A stretch of DNA of 64,000 bases from Acanthosoma haemorrhoidale (lineage: Eukaryota; Arthropoda; Insecta; Hemiptera; Acanthosomatidae), in NCBI GenBank assembly GCA_930367205.1, contig OV884011.1:123315866-123379865 (forward strand), given 5' to 3'. The notes under the pieces are model-generated. The model saw only the letters and a list, made by a program, of their open reading frames with translations, did not search any database and was not told the DNA's origin. The stretch's first letter is position 1; each line of letters begins with the position of its first letter. This document shows positions 40,201 through 55,200 of this stretch, one piece after another. The position numbers and the translations under genes are program-made.

Positions 40201-43200
40201 TATTAAAGCAGTAATATATACAAATGCATTTTGGTTTTAAATAATATTAATTGAATCTTCGGATTTTTAACATATCTACAGATATATTTTAATTCACAAA
40301 GGTGTAATTTCAAGCGGAGAATGCAACAAATCTTAATTGCTGGTTGTGGGTGGTGGTGATGAAATAAAAGACACTTCGTTTTGTCTTCCTATAATAAATA
40401 TATTTCTATGTATGAGTGCTTTCAGCAACCTATGCTACCAATACCAAGTACAAATTATGCTAACAACTTGGGCAGTGTCGGGCCTGTTACTGTCCAGTCG
40501 GGACTGTGACAGAAATATATCGTTTGTGGGAAGACAAAATGAGGTGTCTGTTACTTCAATAGAAAATTAACTCTTTAATAATAAATGATAATTTATAAGA
40601 TGAAAAGAACGTCTTAATCAAAAGACAATCCGACTCAATAAACATTTATTTACAAGAGGAACAGGACCAGAGGGATTAAGCACCACAGAAGGTGCCATTG
40701 CTAACAATAATAGGAAATCAATCATAAGTCTTGAGAGTATTCAAATTAAATTGCAATCACCTTAAACATCTGATAATAACCTGATAAAAAGAACAGTAGT
40801 AAACATCCACCATTGAAAGACTGAATGCAGACACCCAATAGTGCTATAGTGCTAGTATTTATGTTATAAAAGATTTTTCAATACTTTTTATATATTGTTC
40901 CGCACTGATAAAGAAGCTGTAAATTGGCAGGCATTCACATTTATTCGTTTTTTTCTTTTCCAAACAAAAAACCCTAACATATGGCACTCAGTCTAATCGG
41001 CCATGTAGGTAAAAATAAGCAATTTGATTCAAAGCATTGCTCATGCTTTTTGGAAATTAAATACAAAAGAAAGGAAGTTGAATTTTTCAGAATATTGAAG
41101 TTTTATTGTTCATCATATGAGTTAAGGTAGTAATGCTAAGTCATCAATTATCTAAAATATATATTGATTCTGTTCTTAAACACGTTTTTATTTAAATCTA
41201 TCTCATTCATTAAAAATTTATTGAAAAGTGAATTTTTTTATACTAATAATTGTTTTTAATTTTGAGTTTCCTCTAATATATTCAAAGAAAATATTAATAA
41301 ATACATTTCAATGAGTTCCTATGCAAAGAATAAAAAAAATGGAGACCCAAGTTACAGCAGGGATGGTAATAACATTAGAGGAAGATAAGGCATCATTAGT
41401 ACTAGGCCAAATAAATAAGTAGGCGAAAGTATATAATCTTTGGAAAAAAAATAATATAAGAACTCATTGTCAGAAAATGCTTAGTAAATAAATAATACAT
41501 GACTACTCACAAATGATTCAAGGGCTTGAAGTAGTTCTTCACCTTTATTTTCTGCTTCATTAATACTAGTGCTAAGCCTTGAGAGTTGCTCAAGATTTTC
41601 CTAAAATTAGGTTAATAATAATAAACTTTTGTTTGGTAAAGTCTGTGTAATTTATGTATCATGTTGATGGTGTCTTACAGAAGTTGATTCCTTGGGAGTT
41701 GGCAGTTCTTGGTGAATTTTTGTAAGTGCCTCAACCAAACTTCTCGTTTCATGTTCAAATTGATGCATCTGTGGCATAAAGGCAATACTGTTCATTAATT
41801 TATGTGTAGTCAAGTAATTAACTTTGCATGTAAATACAAGCTTTGAAAAAAAACTCTTGACAATAAGGCAAAACTAATAGTTGGGCCGGCCCTGTTGTTG
41901 ATATGTCACAAGGGAAGGCTTCAGGTCCCTGGTGGAGGAAAAAGATTTAGATGGTCTATGAACTTGGCAACGGCTTAGTGGCAGTTAACATCTTTGATCT
42001 ACCTGATTCCAGACACTGTACTGATTCCAGGAGAAAAGGTAGGTATAGGTTAGGACTTGGGGATTTTAAGTGGTCCTGGAGTGCTATGAGATCACACTCT
42101 GAATCTTAGGTTAGGCCAAAGCCGTCCCCAAGGGCAAATGTGAACTGGAAAGAGACGAATTGAACGACTGGTGGAGTGCAACTAGGAAGATGTGGTGCCC
42201 AAGAAGACGTTGTCCAGGAAGGGACCAGTTTTAGTAAGTTGATGCCAGAGAATTCCACTGGGAAGGTGTGGAGTCTGAGAGCGCCGGAGATGCAGAAGTC
42301 AAATAAGAAGACAATATTTCAGAACATAAATGCAACTGCGAGTACCAGTCCCGAGGCTCGACTGGAACTGATTGCTGGTCAGCCAAGAATCAGGGCTATA
42401 TAATCTCAGGCGGCAGCCAATCAGAATGCCGTTTGTTTCAGCTAATCAAAACAGGTTTCACTTGCTGCAGCAGCCTGACATGGAGCTCCTAGCCGCGGCC
42501 AGGGAACTTGTTGTATCTTGCTCTTTATTAAGATGAACCATTATTTACAGAGTTTGGTTTTACCGTAAAACAATATTGACATTATTTAAATTAAACACAG
42601 TATTATTATATTTAAATAAATAAAATAATAATAATGATACATCCTTGGTTTGAGTCTGGTGGATAAGTTGGCCTAGATGGGGAGGAGGCTGCCCCAAAAG
42701 ATAATTATAAAAGATTATAGTATTTCTTTGTAAGCTCTTCTATGCATTGAGATATTAAGTATAAGGAAACAATTAGTGGAAAAGTAACATGCATCAAACC
42801 GAAGGAAGAGACACATGGAGGGGGAAAATTTCAGAGAGAGTTAGCGGCGTAAGATCCATTATTTGTAAATTCTTTTTTGTCGACTTGACTGTAGATGTAT
42901 TTACAATATCAAACAATTTTTTGCATTAATAAAGCGGCAAGCCTTTTTGGTAGCTTACATTTTCAAAGATAGCAAAAATTCTAAAACATACAAAGAAATA
43001 GAAACAGTTATATCAATTATTTTAGATTTACTTATTGTTTTTATTTAGGAAATTAGATAGGTATTCATATTGATTTTAATAATGGTATCAGTGCTGCATA
43101 ATTGGGGATGGGTACAGCAAAAAGCCCCAATATTTGTATTATTAGTATTAAAAAAAGCAAAATATTTTTATATAAATCTCATTTGAGATACATTTTTTCT

Positions 43201-46200
43201 ATGTATTTTGCTAAAATCCTAAAATAATTTGTCCAAAGAAAACAATTTTTTAAATACTAACCATTTCTTTAAAATCATTATGGGTTCAGCAGAACATTTT
43301 TAAAATGAATGTGGATGCCGAGTTATACTAGTAACCATTTTCAATGCAACCCTATTTAACTTGCGTATTTAGACAATAAATATAGTTATTATTCCACTCT
43401 ATATTTTACATGTGAAAAAAATTCAGCTCATTATTTTGGTCTCTAAAATTCAAATTGCTTGACTACTATATCATTAATAAAAACAAATAATTATTCACAG
43501 GCAACAGTGATATATCAAAACACTTTAGTGATAACATTTATTAATATAACCTTGATTTTATGAATATTTCTCAAATTTTATTCTTTGATTTAATTAATTA
43601 CACTTTTTAAAATAAAGCGTTATTATAACATATTTACCTTAGCTTCACTTCGCACGAGCTCTTCAGACATTGTAGAAATTTTTTCTTTCAAGCTCAATAC
43701 ACCTTTTTCTAATTGGTGTGACTTATCAATAACATTTTCATGACTCTCAGCCATTAAAGACTGAAATAAATACATGAGGTGAACAGGAATAAATTGTGAG
43801 ATATAAAGAAATTAATGAAAAAATTCAATTGAGTCATATGAATTTACTTCCCAATAAGGTTCTTTCAGAATCCTATAGCCTGTACTTACTAAGCACAATT
43901 TTATTTTAATAAAACTCATAAATCAAGGAAACCTTTGTGCAAATAAATCAATGATGGGGATAGTATCGAATTCCACAATCTCCACTTTTCTAATTTGTTT
44001 ACTTGATATTGAATACCCAAAGGCTAACCTGTTGCAAAAAATGCTTAATAATAATAATAATTGCGATGCAAGATTTCATTCATACAATTCCACTTACTAT
44101 GTACCAACATTCATTCATTATGTTTCTAAAAAAAGGTTTAGCTGAGACCCTCTTTGAAATTGGAATATGCCAACACTTTTTAAGAATACTTGAAAATCAA
44201 TATTCGTCATCAACCAGGTAAACTGGAGCTCTCTATATTCAAGGCCACCAGGAACTGCCAATACCCACCTTGTTATCACAAAAGAAGAGTTGCCCCAGTA
44301 AACCTATAACATTACCAAGAATTGATGTGTCCCAAACGTGGCTAGACTGTTAATCTTTTAGAGTCACACAGCAACACAATGGCTGAGTCAAATCTCCACG
44401 TTCTTTTTTATTGATTCATCCAACAAGAATATCACAAGGAAGCATTTGCCCTTTCATCAGTTTTAAACCTTTGAGGTGAATAAAGCAGCACAAATTTTGA
44501 GCAAATCCACCATTACAGATTGGCATCACATCCATTTGAAAAATAACCTTGAATATGCTGCTTCACGTGAAATTGGTCTATTAGGATTGGTTAACTGTTC
44601 TATGTGGTCGGCTGGACCTGACTGGTTACTTCTACCCCAAACAGCCAGGCCATTGTCAGAATCGCAAACAACGCTGACCCCCTCAGAACTGTCCGAAACA
44701 AAAACTTGACCCAAGTTTTATACTCCTCGCTCTTTTATAAATTTATTCATAGATTATTCTCCCACCCTAAATTAAGAGGGATTTTGGAATTTAAGTTAAA
44801 ATTTCAGGATGGAGTTTCCTATCTTACTCTGGAAATTTTCAATAAAAATTTGGTGGACTTTGCTATTTGTTTTTTTTATTCATGGATAGTTCAATTAATT
44901 TTAATATATTTTGCAATGTTATTTTTAAGAATTCATTTGAGAGAAGAATTATTTTATTATATAAAATATTAAATAATGCAAAATAAATTATAAAAAGTTT
45001 AATTTCAAACAAGTGAACACCACAGGTCAGGAGTTGTAAGTCATCTCTTGTCAGGGAAACTGCTGTGACCCTGACTGTGCTCTTCACTTCGGATGTTTCT
45101 GTTTTGTCTACTCACCTCTCACCACTCTCTGAGCAGCGGTGCATCGATTCTAGTCCAGAGTGGCTTGAGACAAGAGAACTTCAACAAATACACGGTTTGC
45201 TTCACACTTCTTTTCTTTACATATTTCAATTTTTAATTCAATCATTAATTTTAATTTCATAACATTATTTCAAGGGCTAAATGATTATTATTTTTTGTTA
45301 TGCACATATCCCATTTTTAAACATTATAAGATTCTTTGTAATGGATTTGTAATGTTTGTCATTGTTTTTTTTTTAGCAATTTTCATTTTATTTTTACCAA
45401 TAGCAACATTTTTTTCTCTCATTTAGTGCTTCATGTACTAAAGTATTTCTGTTTTTTGTAGAATGATCACAGACTAGGAATTTCTCAAAGAGATTGGAGG
45501 TTTGTGAATTAATTACAATTCATCCCTCCCTCCAACAAATAGCTAGCAGTTAACTACCTTCAATGACAGAGGAAAATGTTGAAGAACTTCCAGGTGAGGA
45601 GAATCGTGCTCAAAATTAATTGAACTCTGCAAGATAGCCACTAAATTTATTCAGCTTCGATTCAGAAAGTGCTAAATTCCTACACTACAACAGTGTATCT
45701 CTCCAAAATTACAAGAATAACAATGCAAAACATTCAGCTTTGTTTTTTGCATGCAGGTTTGTTGTTTTTGACAAAAAAAGTGATCAGTGAGTGAGTGATA
45801 TTTGCATTTTATAATGTAATGTTATTTTTAAGGTTACATATTATTAAATTTTATTGGTTTATTAAATTAAAGTTAATATTTTTGTTATTTTAGAAGAAGT
45901 TTGATTAAATATAAAAGTTGTTCAATTTAAATAAGTGGGGGGAAAGTCTGTGACATAGAAGGGCAGGCCACCTGACTATCAGCAGGTCATTTGGGCAAGA
46001 GCGAGGTTCAAGTCATGAGAAAGCTCTCTCTCTTTTTTTATGAATCGGTAGCAAGAGAGAGAATACACACATGGCGGGAGAGTGGAGTAACTTGGGGTGA
46101 GAGCTTCATTTTCACAAGAGTGAATAGCACTGAGCAACAACGTGTTGAAAAGGATAGAAGGTGAACAGAACATCTAAGAAAGTAAAATTTATCAAGAAAT

Positions 46201-49200
46201 ATTTGTGAATTTCAAGACTATATTGTGAGTACCCAAAAATAATTACACTTCCCCAAAAATATAAATAATAATGAGCCCAACAAATATCCAGCATAGTTTT
46301 TAGATTGTAAATGTTTTAATATGTGTAAAGATAGGTTAAGTAAAATTAGTGTTTAATGGTATGAGTATTAGAGAAGAAGAAGACTAGTTTGGAGACCAGT
46401 CGGTAAATAATAAGTTAAGCCAGTAACAGTTATATCATTACTTGGATGGGTAACTACTCGCTCTCCATGTACTTGTAAGGCACTTCCTGTGTAAGACAAA
46501 ACCCAATCCTTCAGGTTATCATACCCAAAAAGGCAGATTTCTAAATTATGAATTAATTACATTTTATCCTTATCACTGAAGGGCTCAAAACCAGTACACT
46601 GAAAAATGTGGATATTTAAAAAAAAATAGAACTTACCAAAGATGAAGAACTCTGGCTGAGATTTCTTTTTTGAAGGCTGTTGTTTAAAGACCTCAAATCA
46701 TTAATTAAATCTTGTTTTTCATCTAGCTATAAATATAAAAAAATACATTCTATATTTTGAAAACACCAATAAAAACTAATGAGAAACAGTTCACTATTAA
46801 AAATGCAAAATAATAAAAGAGATTATCCAATAATATTGAGAGGCAATAGCCCAGCATATCTATCTGTCAATCAATCATGGTATAGACAATATTTACAAAA
46901 ACCTGATATAATACATGGAATATCATAATATACAAAAATAAAGATGAGTCAAAACCCATTAAATCTATGGTTTGGTGAATATTTTAATGGTTATTATTAT
47001 TTTTAGCTTTTGTGGATTAATAATTATTAAATAACTTCACTAATATTTATTAAAATAAAGTTAAAAATATCTTAGTTTCAATATCATGCCAAAAACATAA
47101 TAATAATAAGAAAAAAATCTGAAACTTCTAAAACTATTGCACGATTTAAAAACTTTCTTGTACACTTTACATGAAAACTTTGTGTCAGCCTAGCTTGACC
47201 ATCTGCCCAAATCTAAATTTTCTTTTCAACTGGCAAATCATCTATTTGCTATATGTCACATTTACGTACCTTAACCACCTTTTTTTATTGTTCTGCAGTT
47301 GTCTCAAAATAAAACCTTATACATTAAATACACAGAAATTTATTAATACAATAAAACCAAAATAAACTACACAAGATAAAATGTATTCTTATATAAATAT
47401 ATAACAAAAATAGAATGTACACAGAAATTAAATACAAAAGTGAAAACAATCTGTTGTAAATATGAATATTCATTATTCCCACTTAATCTAAAATTGGTTT
47501 AGCCATAAAGGACAAATTATTTTTGCCGAAACCAACCTCCTCTATTTAACCACAAGCCTCAAAATCCTACCTAAACAACGATTTTTCAGGAAAGCAGTTC
47601 TTGTAGATGTTGAATCTTCTGTATGTTTTTTTCTTGATATAGATCTTTTGATTCAAATTTGACTAAGTCATTTTCCCATCATTAACAAGGTTAAGGCGTG
47701 TTTCTGTGGAGTCTCTTAATTACCAGAAGTATGTTACACATTTTCCCAAATTTCATTCAGTGAATGTTTTTTCTCTCTGGAATTTCCTCATGACATTGTG
47801 GCGTAAGCATCCACACATAAATGTTTATGTAAGTTTAATGGTTTCACTCCTGTATTTGAACACATATTGAAAAAGTGTTCCTTGGGCCCATGGCAACTTT
47901 CAAGAGGTGATGTAATTGTGCTTCTCATTCATTAATATTAGAGTGAAGTAATAGTAAATAAAAAATTGATTATCACTCCCTGTGGTAATTAATCAATAGC
48001 CCGACATAATAATTGTTGCATTATTTTATTCTGGAAAATTTTATTTAAATAAAAAAACAATAGCATATTTACAGATAACTTATACAGGTTTTAGTGGTCT
48101 ACTGAATAAATAAATATATATATATAGTTAGTAATAAATATATTGATATATGCAAAAATTTAACTCTTAAATTTAGATTTTTCTGATAAACCCAAGTTAC
48201 AAATTTAAGAACAATGATGTCGAAAACATCAAGAGTTTGTGTCAGCAAAAGAAGGAATATATTACTAAAATAATTATGGGACTTTCATCATGAGATTACA
48301 TATAAAATGTAACAGCATGGCTAGGATGGTCGAGAGGGTTGAAGTTTAGGTCACAGTTTGCTTGTTCCAGGGTAGAATAAGTTGGATTCTCACCTGTGAG
48401 AGAGAACAGATTTTATTTAGTGGGGGACCCACAAAATTAATTCAATACTCCCACTCTGGCTAGAAAAGGGTGGTAGATAAGCCACTTATCCTCACATAAT
48501 TGAAGTCGTTTACATTAAACTCAGACAAACAAAAAAGAAATGTAACAACAGTGAAACCTTTTCAAATACAATTTTAAACTTCAATTAATCTAGTATTCCT
48601 GAAATGACATCACATATGGTTTTTCAGTTCAAAATAGATCATAATTACTTGTAAATCCTTGTTTGAGACAACTTTACAAAGACTGTCTATTTCTTTACTG
48701 GCTTCCTGAAATTCAATGTTAAATTAATAAATAAAATGTTCAGTTCAGATTTATAACAAAGAAGAAAACTCATACTTCTACATATTTGTTCGACGACAGA
48801 GCCATCTTTAGATTATCTATTTCAACAAATTGTTTTTGAAGCTGTAATAAAAAAAAAAATTAAGTGAAAAATGAAATTTCAGGTTATTATACCCTTTTAA
48901 TCAGCAAATTTATTAATTTTATAAGAAAATATTTAACATAAGATTAGGATAGGATATTTTAAAATAAAATTAATTGCCTGTTTTTCTTTAGCCAAAATAA
49001 TAGCAAATAATTTTCTTGTTTCTTTTTTAAGGCATTCTGCTGAACTATTGTAATTACAGAATCCTTTTTCAAACTCCATCATTTTTCTCATGAGTGTTTG
49101 TGAAAATTCGAACTGGAAATAAAAACAAATATGGCTGATACTATTGTATGTTAATTTGTTTTAAATGATATATATTTTATTTTAATTAAACCTGTTGTCT

Positions 49201-52200
49201 CTGAACAGTGGCAATTTTTTCAAAAAAATTCTCTTTCTCTTCTAATACAGATTTGATTAAGGAGACAATATCTGAAAGATTATTTTCAACCAAAGGTGCG
49301 TTTTCCTGTAAATATTAATATAATTTGTAAATAAATGACAATGACAACAAAACAGCCTAATTCCATACAAAAATAGTTAGTTAACCTTATATTGCATATG
49401 AGTGTCATTTTTCAAATTTTCTATAACTTGGATTATGGAAAGTGAATCATTAATAGCTGTTGAAAGTTTCTGCTTAACCCCAGCATCACCAGCTTCCTAG
49501 AAAAAGTAATAATGTTTGTTTTTTTTAATTTTAATAAAGATCATGCCATTACAAAAAGTAAATATACATAAGATGACATAAATACTTATCAAGGTAATCA
49601 CAAAGCTGTATGTATAAAGGGAGAAACCAAATTTTTGCTTTTTCTTAAGACGATTAACAGATTTTTATACAAGAGCCTCTCAGCATTTATGGGTTTTTTT
49701 AGTTTAGGATGTTTTTAAACGTGTTACAGTGTAGTATATTTTTAAATTATGTATATATTTTAGTGTTTTGTTATTCTATTAATAAAAAAAAAGTAAATTA
49801 AACTTATATATAATGTATTATATTTCAGGAGGATCCTCGGCAACTAAACATTTACATAAAATAAATAAAAATAGAAAATGGTATATACTGTTTTTAAGTT
49901 CTTCACAATTTTTGTCTCGGCTTGTCTTGCTCCAGCCCAAGTATTTGGTTTTGTGATCCCGACATTCCAAATACAGTGCTGTCTGAATGACCTTCTGTAG
50001 ACTCCGTTAATATGCAAGTATGATGTATGAGGTGATATGATTGCATGTGATGACAGAAGGTAATATGAAGAAATGAAATAAGAGGAACATGCAAATATGG
50101 TATATGAGGAAATACAAAGTATGAGTGCCTTCACGACAAATATATTTGACCATCCGCTAACTGCAATAAATCGTCATCAACACCTCTCTTCTGCAATAAT
50201 AAACAATTGACAACTAACCACTTCTCCCTTCAAGCATCTCTTAACAACTCTGAACTAACAGCGTTCCTCCAGCTATTCCAATTATTCACATACTTCCCAG
50301 TTTGTTTTATTCACTTGTTTGAAATTAAACTTTTTTAAATTCATTTTCCTTCTTTCAAATTACAGTAGGCTCTTCCACATCCAGATTAACCTGGGCGGAG
50401 GTGATCCAGATATGTGAGAGTAACTATTTGTATAAAGTTGTTGTTTTTTTGTCATCCTTTCCTGAGCTCTGATGTCTCACTAGTACCTTATAATCGTGAC
50501 GTTCATTTAAATTTATAAAATGTTAAATTCCATTATTCTTTTGTCTTATTAGATATGTAATTCTCATTTAAAAAACAACGAAAATAATTTTTTTTTAAAC
50601 GTATTTGGCTGTCCGCATATGGGAGAGCCTACTGTACTCCTTAAAAAATGACATTACATTTTTCCCTCCTTCTAGTTTAAAAAAAAACATATAAATTCAT
50701 AACTCATTGAAAAAGAATTTTTTTTTCCATATTTAAGTTAAAGCTATATTAACTTTTTGAACTAACTGAGACAATTCTTAAAAGTATCTATACTAATGAA
50801 TTATTCCTAATTGGTTATCATGCAACATGATATATTTTTAAACAAAGGACATTATTATATTAAACAAAGGACATATACATATTTTCTAAAAATAATGCAC
50901 AATTTTGCAATCAAGATGGTAATGGCAATTATCTCACTAACAGGAAAACTATTTACAGAATTACTTAAAAGAAAAACTTGTTTCACAGCTCTTTGATAAA
51001 TGATTTTGGATGTATGTGAATGTTTAAAAATTCACCAGTTGTAATTTTAATAACCCTATTATTTGCTTCTATTTGTACATTTTGTTCGACACGTTTTTCA
51101 AAATCCATCTTGGCAATTTGCATTTTGGGTTTTTTTATTCTTTCTAAAATTCTTCGGTTTGACACGATCGATTTTCTCCATTTCAATAACATTAATTTTA
51201 TCTGTGACCGGTTCCACACATTGCAATTTTGTGGTTAACTTATTTTGTTCACCAAGTTCGATGCTTTGGTTCATAAATTGTTTTATTTTTCCTTACGTAA
51301 TAGTTTCGAAACTATTTTTTAAATCATTTGTGTGTTCATCAATATCACAGGCCAACAGGTGTTTTGTGCCTGAATATTTGGAGCCGATTTCATATGAATT
51401 TGGTACCCTGAATTCAAATATGATATTAGTTTTGTCCAGGAGCTCAAGTTTCTAAGAAATAAAACTATTTTAAGTTCAATCCATGGATAAAATAAAAAAA
51501 AAACAAACATGGAATTTTTATTATTATATTATACAAATATTATTACGTACAAAGATAGAGGAAAATGACATCGATGACACCGACTAGTCACTAAACACTT
51601 CAGAAGCTTGTTTTATGTGACATTATTGAATGCATTTTGGAACAGTCCCTTTTTAAACCCCAGCAGTAATCTTCCATAATGTGTGTATCCCATCTTCCTT
51701 GGTAGTAGGCCTTCGTATTATTAATATCCTGGTGAAATCTTTCACCTTGTCCCTCACTGGTGTCTCCTAAATTTTCTGGAAAATGGTCTAAGTGGCTTTG
51801 TAAATAGTGCACCTTAATAACTCATGTAACACTTTAATAAATTAAAGAAATCGTACACTATATATATAAATTGTATTGTAGGCATTCTGTTTTGTTTTTA
51901 AAACATATATTTTATACTTCTCTTATTATAAAAACTAAAAGGACTTTCTAGGAAATACGATCATTTTACATATCCGGTATGAACATAACATTACTATTTT
52001 AAATGTTACATTTTTACAATTTTCTAAAGAGTTTATGCTTAAAATAATAATTATTAAATAAAAATAAAAATATATATATTTTGCTTGTTGGGTGGTGGTG
52101 GACGATTTTCTTCCTCCTGGCTCCTTGTTCTATCCTCGGATCTTGATCTGTGTGATTCTATCTTTAATTCCTGGTCTCATGGCCGCTGACTAATGCACTC

Positions 52201-55200
52201 AACTCACCAAGATACAAAAACACTAACTAAGACATAAGGCTTAAGATGTAACATCACTAAGATCTAAAAAAGTAAGACCTCGCTTCCTCCTAAACACTGA
52301 TATTTATATACAGCCTATCCCCACCATATAAAAGGAGTTTTTCTAATGTGTCATAGCTAATTTGCTGGGAATTTCAGGTGGGTCTTTCCGGTTCTTTGTT
52401 TCCAAGGCTTAAATGATATATATATATATATATATCCACCAATGTTCGTTTTAAAATAAAAAATGATTTCACCATAAAAATATCATTACAATATATATCG
52501 TAGCAATTCAGCTTTATTAAAAAAACTATTTAAAATTTCTTATTATAAACAGATACAAGGATATTCATAAGAATTTTAAAGAATTAGATTTTATTTAAAA
52601 AAGATTAAAATTAATACTTATCTTAGGATTAAATGGGGTCCCAGTAGATTTATGATTTCAAACTTTTCACTTCACATAAATTGTCTTGAGTTTTACGTAG
52701 CTAAAAATTATAAGTACCTAATATGAATAATAATAGGGATATGCTTCAATGTTGTGTGGTGGGTATTCTTCTTTCTTTATAATGCTTATCTTCTTATCTG
52801 AATAAGTGGTCTCTTGTGCCAAACAGAACACCCCATGGCTACTGACTCTCTGAACTGCATCCATTAGAAGAAGTAGGCAAAAGACCTCTCCTGCCTCCTA
52901 AACCCTGCTATTTATGGTCACCTCTCAAAAATCCAGGGTTAAGCTACCTGCAAGGATCTTGGAGTAAGGCCAAAGCACTACCAATATTCAATTTATTCAA
53001 ACAGAAAATTCCTTTCTTAAAAACAAACTAATTTTAATAAATAATTAATTAGGTAATAATCAAAAGCATTACAATATGTATGTACAACTATTGTAATGAT
53101 TCTTATTATTTGTAAATTAATCATTTATTAGACTGAATGTAAAAAGGGAATTTTCCTGCTGAGAGGTATTGAAAAGAAGAATGTTTTGACCTGACAGGAC
53201 AGGTACCTTTGATAATAAAACCCAGATTTACTCTCGAAAGGACTACCTCAGTGGGAAGCCCTGGGCCTTAACTATGATGACACATCAGAAAACCTCTCCT
53301 TTTATAGCAGGGTAAGTCGGACAACAAATAGCAGGTAATCATGCCCCCTCTCTCTACCTTTTAGCCCAGAGGTTTGATGCTGTGAGTTAGTAAGTCAGTA
53401 GCCATGAGGTCGAGTGCTGCCAGGTTCACTCCTCATAGCAGAGTTCACCATATAATGAGAACATCTTTCTCTACTTCCTAGAGTGAGTACCTCTGAATGA
53501 TGTGAGTGAATTAACAACCTTGAGGTCTGGTGTTGCAGTGTGCCACGTTTTGAGACCTCCTTTGAAGACCAAGGTTTTTATACCGACCATCAGAATAGTC
53601 ATATTATTTAGGTATTTAGTATCTTTATATTCAATTGTAACTGTGGAACATTTAAAGAGTAACTTTATATATGCACTAAGAATCATCAAAAACCCTAAGA
53701 TATATATTTTAATTTAAAATAAACTGTTATTTAGTACGGAGTTTTCTTCTTTTTTTACCTTTTAATAAATAAAATATTAAAAATTTATATTGTGAATAGT
53801 AGGAATCATGACAGTATATATACACCTAGTCCTGCACACAAGAGATAAAAATATAAATGCAAGAAAAAACGTCTATTCGCAAACTAGCAAGCGTCTGTCT
53901 GGATGGTGAGGAGTTGTTGGAATAGGAGTGTTTTAAAGGTATTTAAGAATGAAGCATGGCATATATTAAAAGGTAGAAGATACTAGAGGGTAGTGGAGCA
54001 CCAAGGAAGGAAAGAATGATCCTATGCTGCTGTTTTGTGCGCAGGAGTATAAAGGGCAGAGAGACGGGATTCTTGTGTTCCAGGAGTAGACTGAGGATTT
54101 GAGCTATAGAATATTGTATATATGGAGGGTAATGAGAATTGATGGTTTCGAATAGGAATGAATAGAGGAAATATTGTGTATGAAAGGTGGGTAAGAGCCC
54201 ATTATACATATTGAAAAAAATAAATATTAAAATAACTTACCAAATGGAAACTTGGTTCACTGGAACTTGAAATCAGGTAAGCTTTGGATAAGGATTCAGA
54301 AATTTCCTGGAGATTGCCTTTCAAGCAATGTAAATGATAGCATAACATATCATTTTCCTAAAAAAAAAACTAATCAAATACATTTTATGTGAATTTTATC
54401 CAGGAAAATGCTGCAACAAACACTTTCAATACTATACAAAAAAAATTTTTGTATTAGTGAACCTTCGGGTCATGCTTCATTAAATTTATCTCTGGGACTC
54501 CGCAGCGCTCCCATGGCTCCCACTTATATGCCGAATTAGGCTTTCCGTCATTCCATGCGCAGTATTTCCTCAGTTCATTGCTTTTCCAAACCATCAATTC
54601 TCATCATCCCCCTTATATATACAATATTATACAGGTCGAATCCTCAGTCTACTCCCAGAACACAAGATCCCATTTCTCTGACCTTTATACTCCTGCCCAC
54701 TAAACGGCAACATATGATTGTTCCTTCCTTCCTTGCTCTACTACCTTCTGGAATTCTCTATCCACTATGCTTCATCCTTTCAAACCTTTAAAGCCCTCCT
54801 ATTCTAACACCTCCTTACCATCTAGACAGATGTTGATCTCGGACAGATGATGTCGGTCTGGGAACGATTCATTTATTATATTATATTTTCAGACTTTTTT
54901 TTTTGCATTTATAAATTTATTTAAAAGTTTATTATATATTGTTGTGATATTTGATATTGTAAATTTTATTTATCAAGAATTTAAAATAAAAGGGCGTTAA
55001 TTGACCCGGGTATCAAGAAGGCGATAAAAACAAAGGAGGGAGGTTTTGAAATAACAAGGGAGCGAGAGCGTTAGCGTCGTTCTATTGGGTCAGCCCGGGA
55101 GATGAGTTGTTATCTGAAGATGGCAAGTGTTGTGAAAAATTCAAAATTCTTTTAGTTAATGGTGATTGGGCTTATAGGAGAACGGAAGAGGAGTTTTATG

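Noticed and set aside
51063..51455. 130-codon plus-strand open frame rich in F, L and S
   Set aside because: It is the antisense of a more protein-like minus-strand region. The hydrophobic composition is what antisense of E/K-rich coding gives.
54555..54791. 78-codon plus-strand frame as an independent gene
   Set aside because: It is the C-terminal part of a LINE with an inverted second copy nearby.
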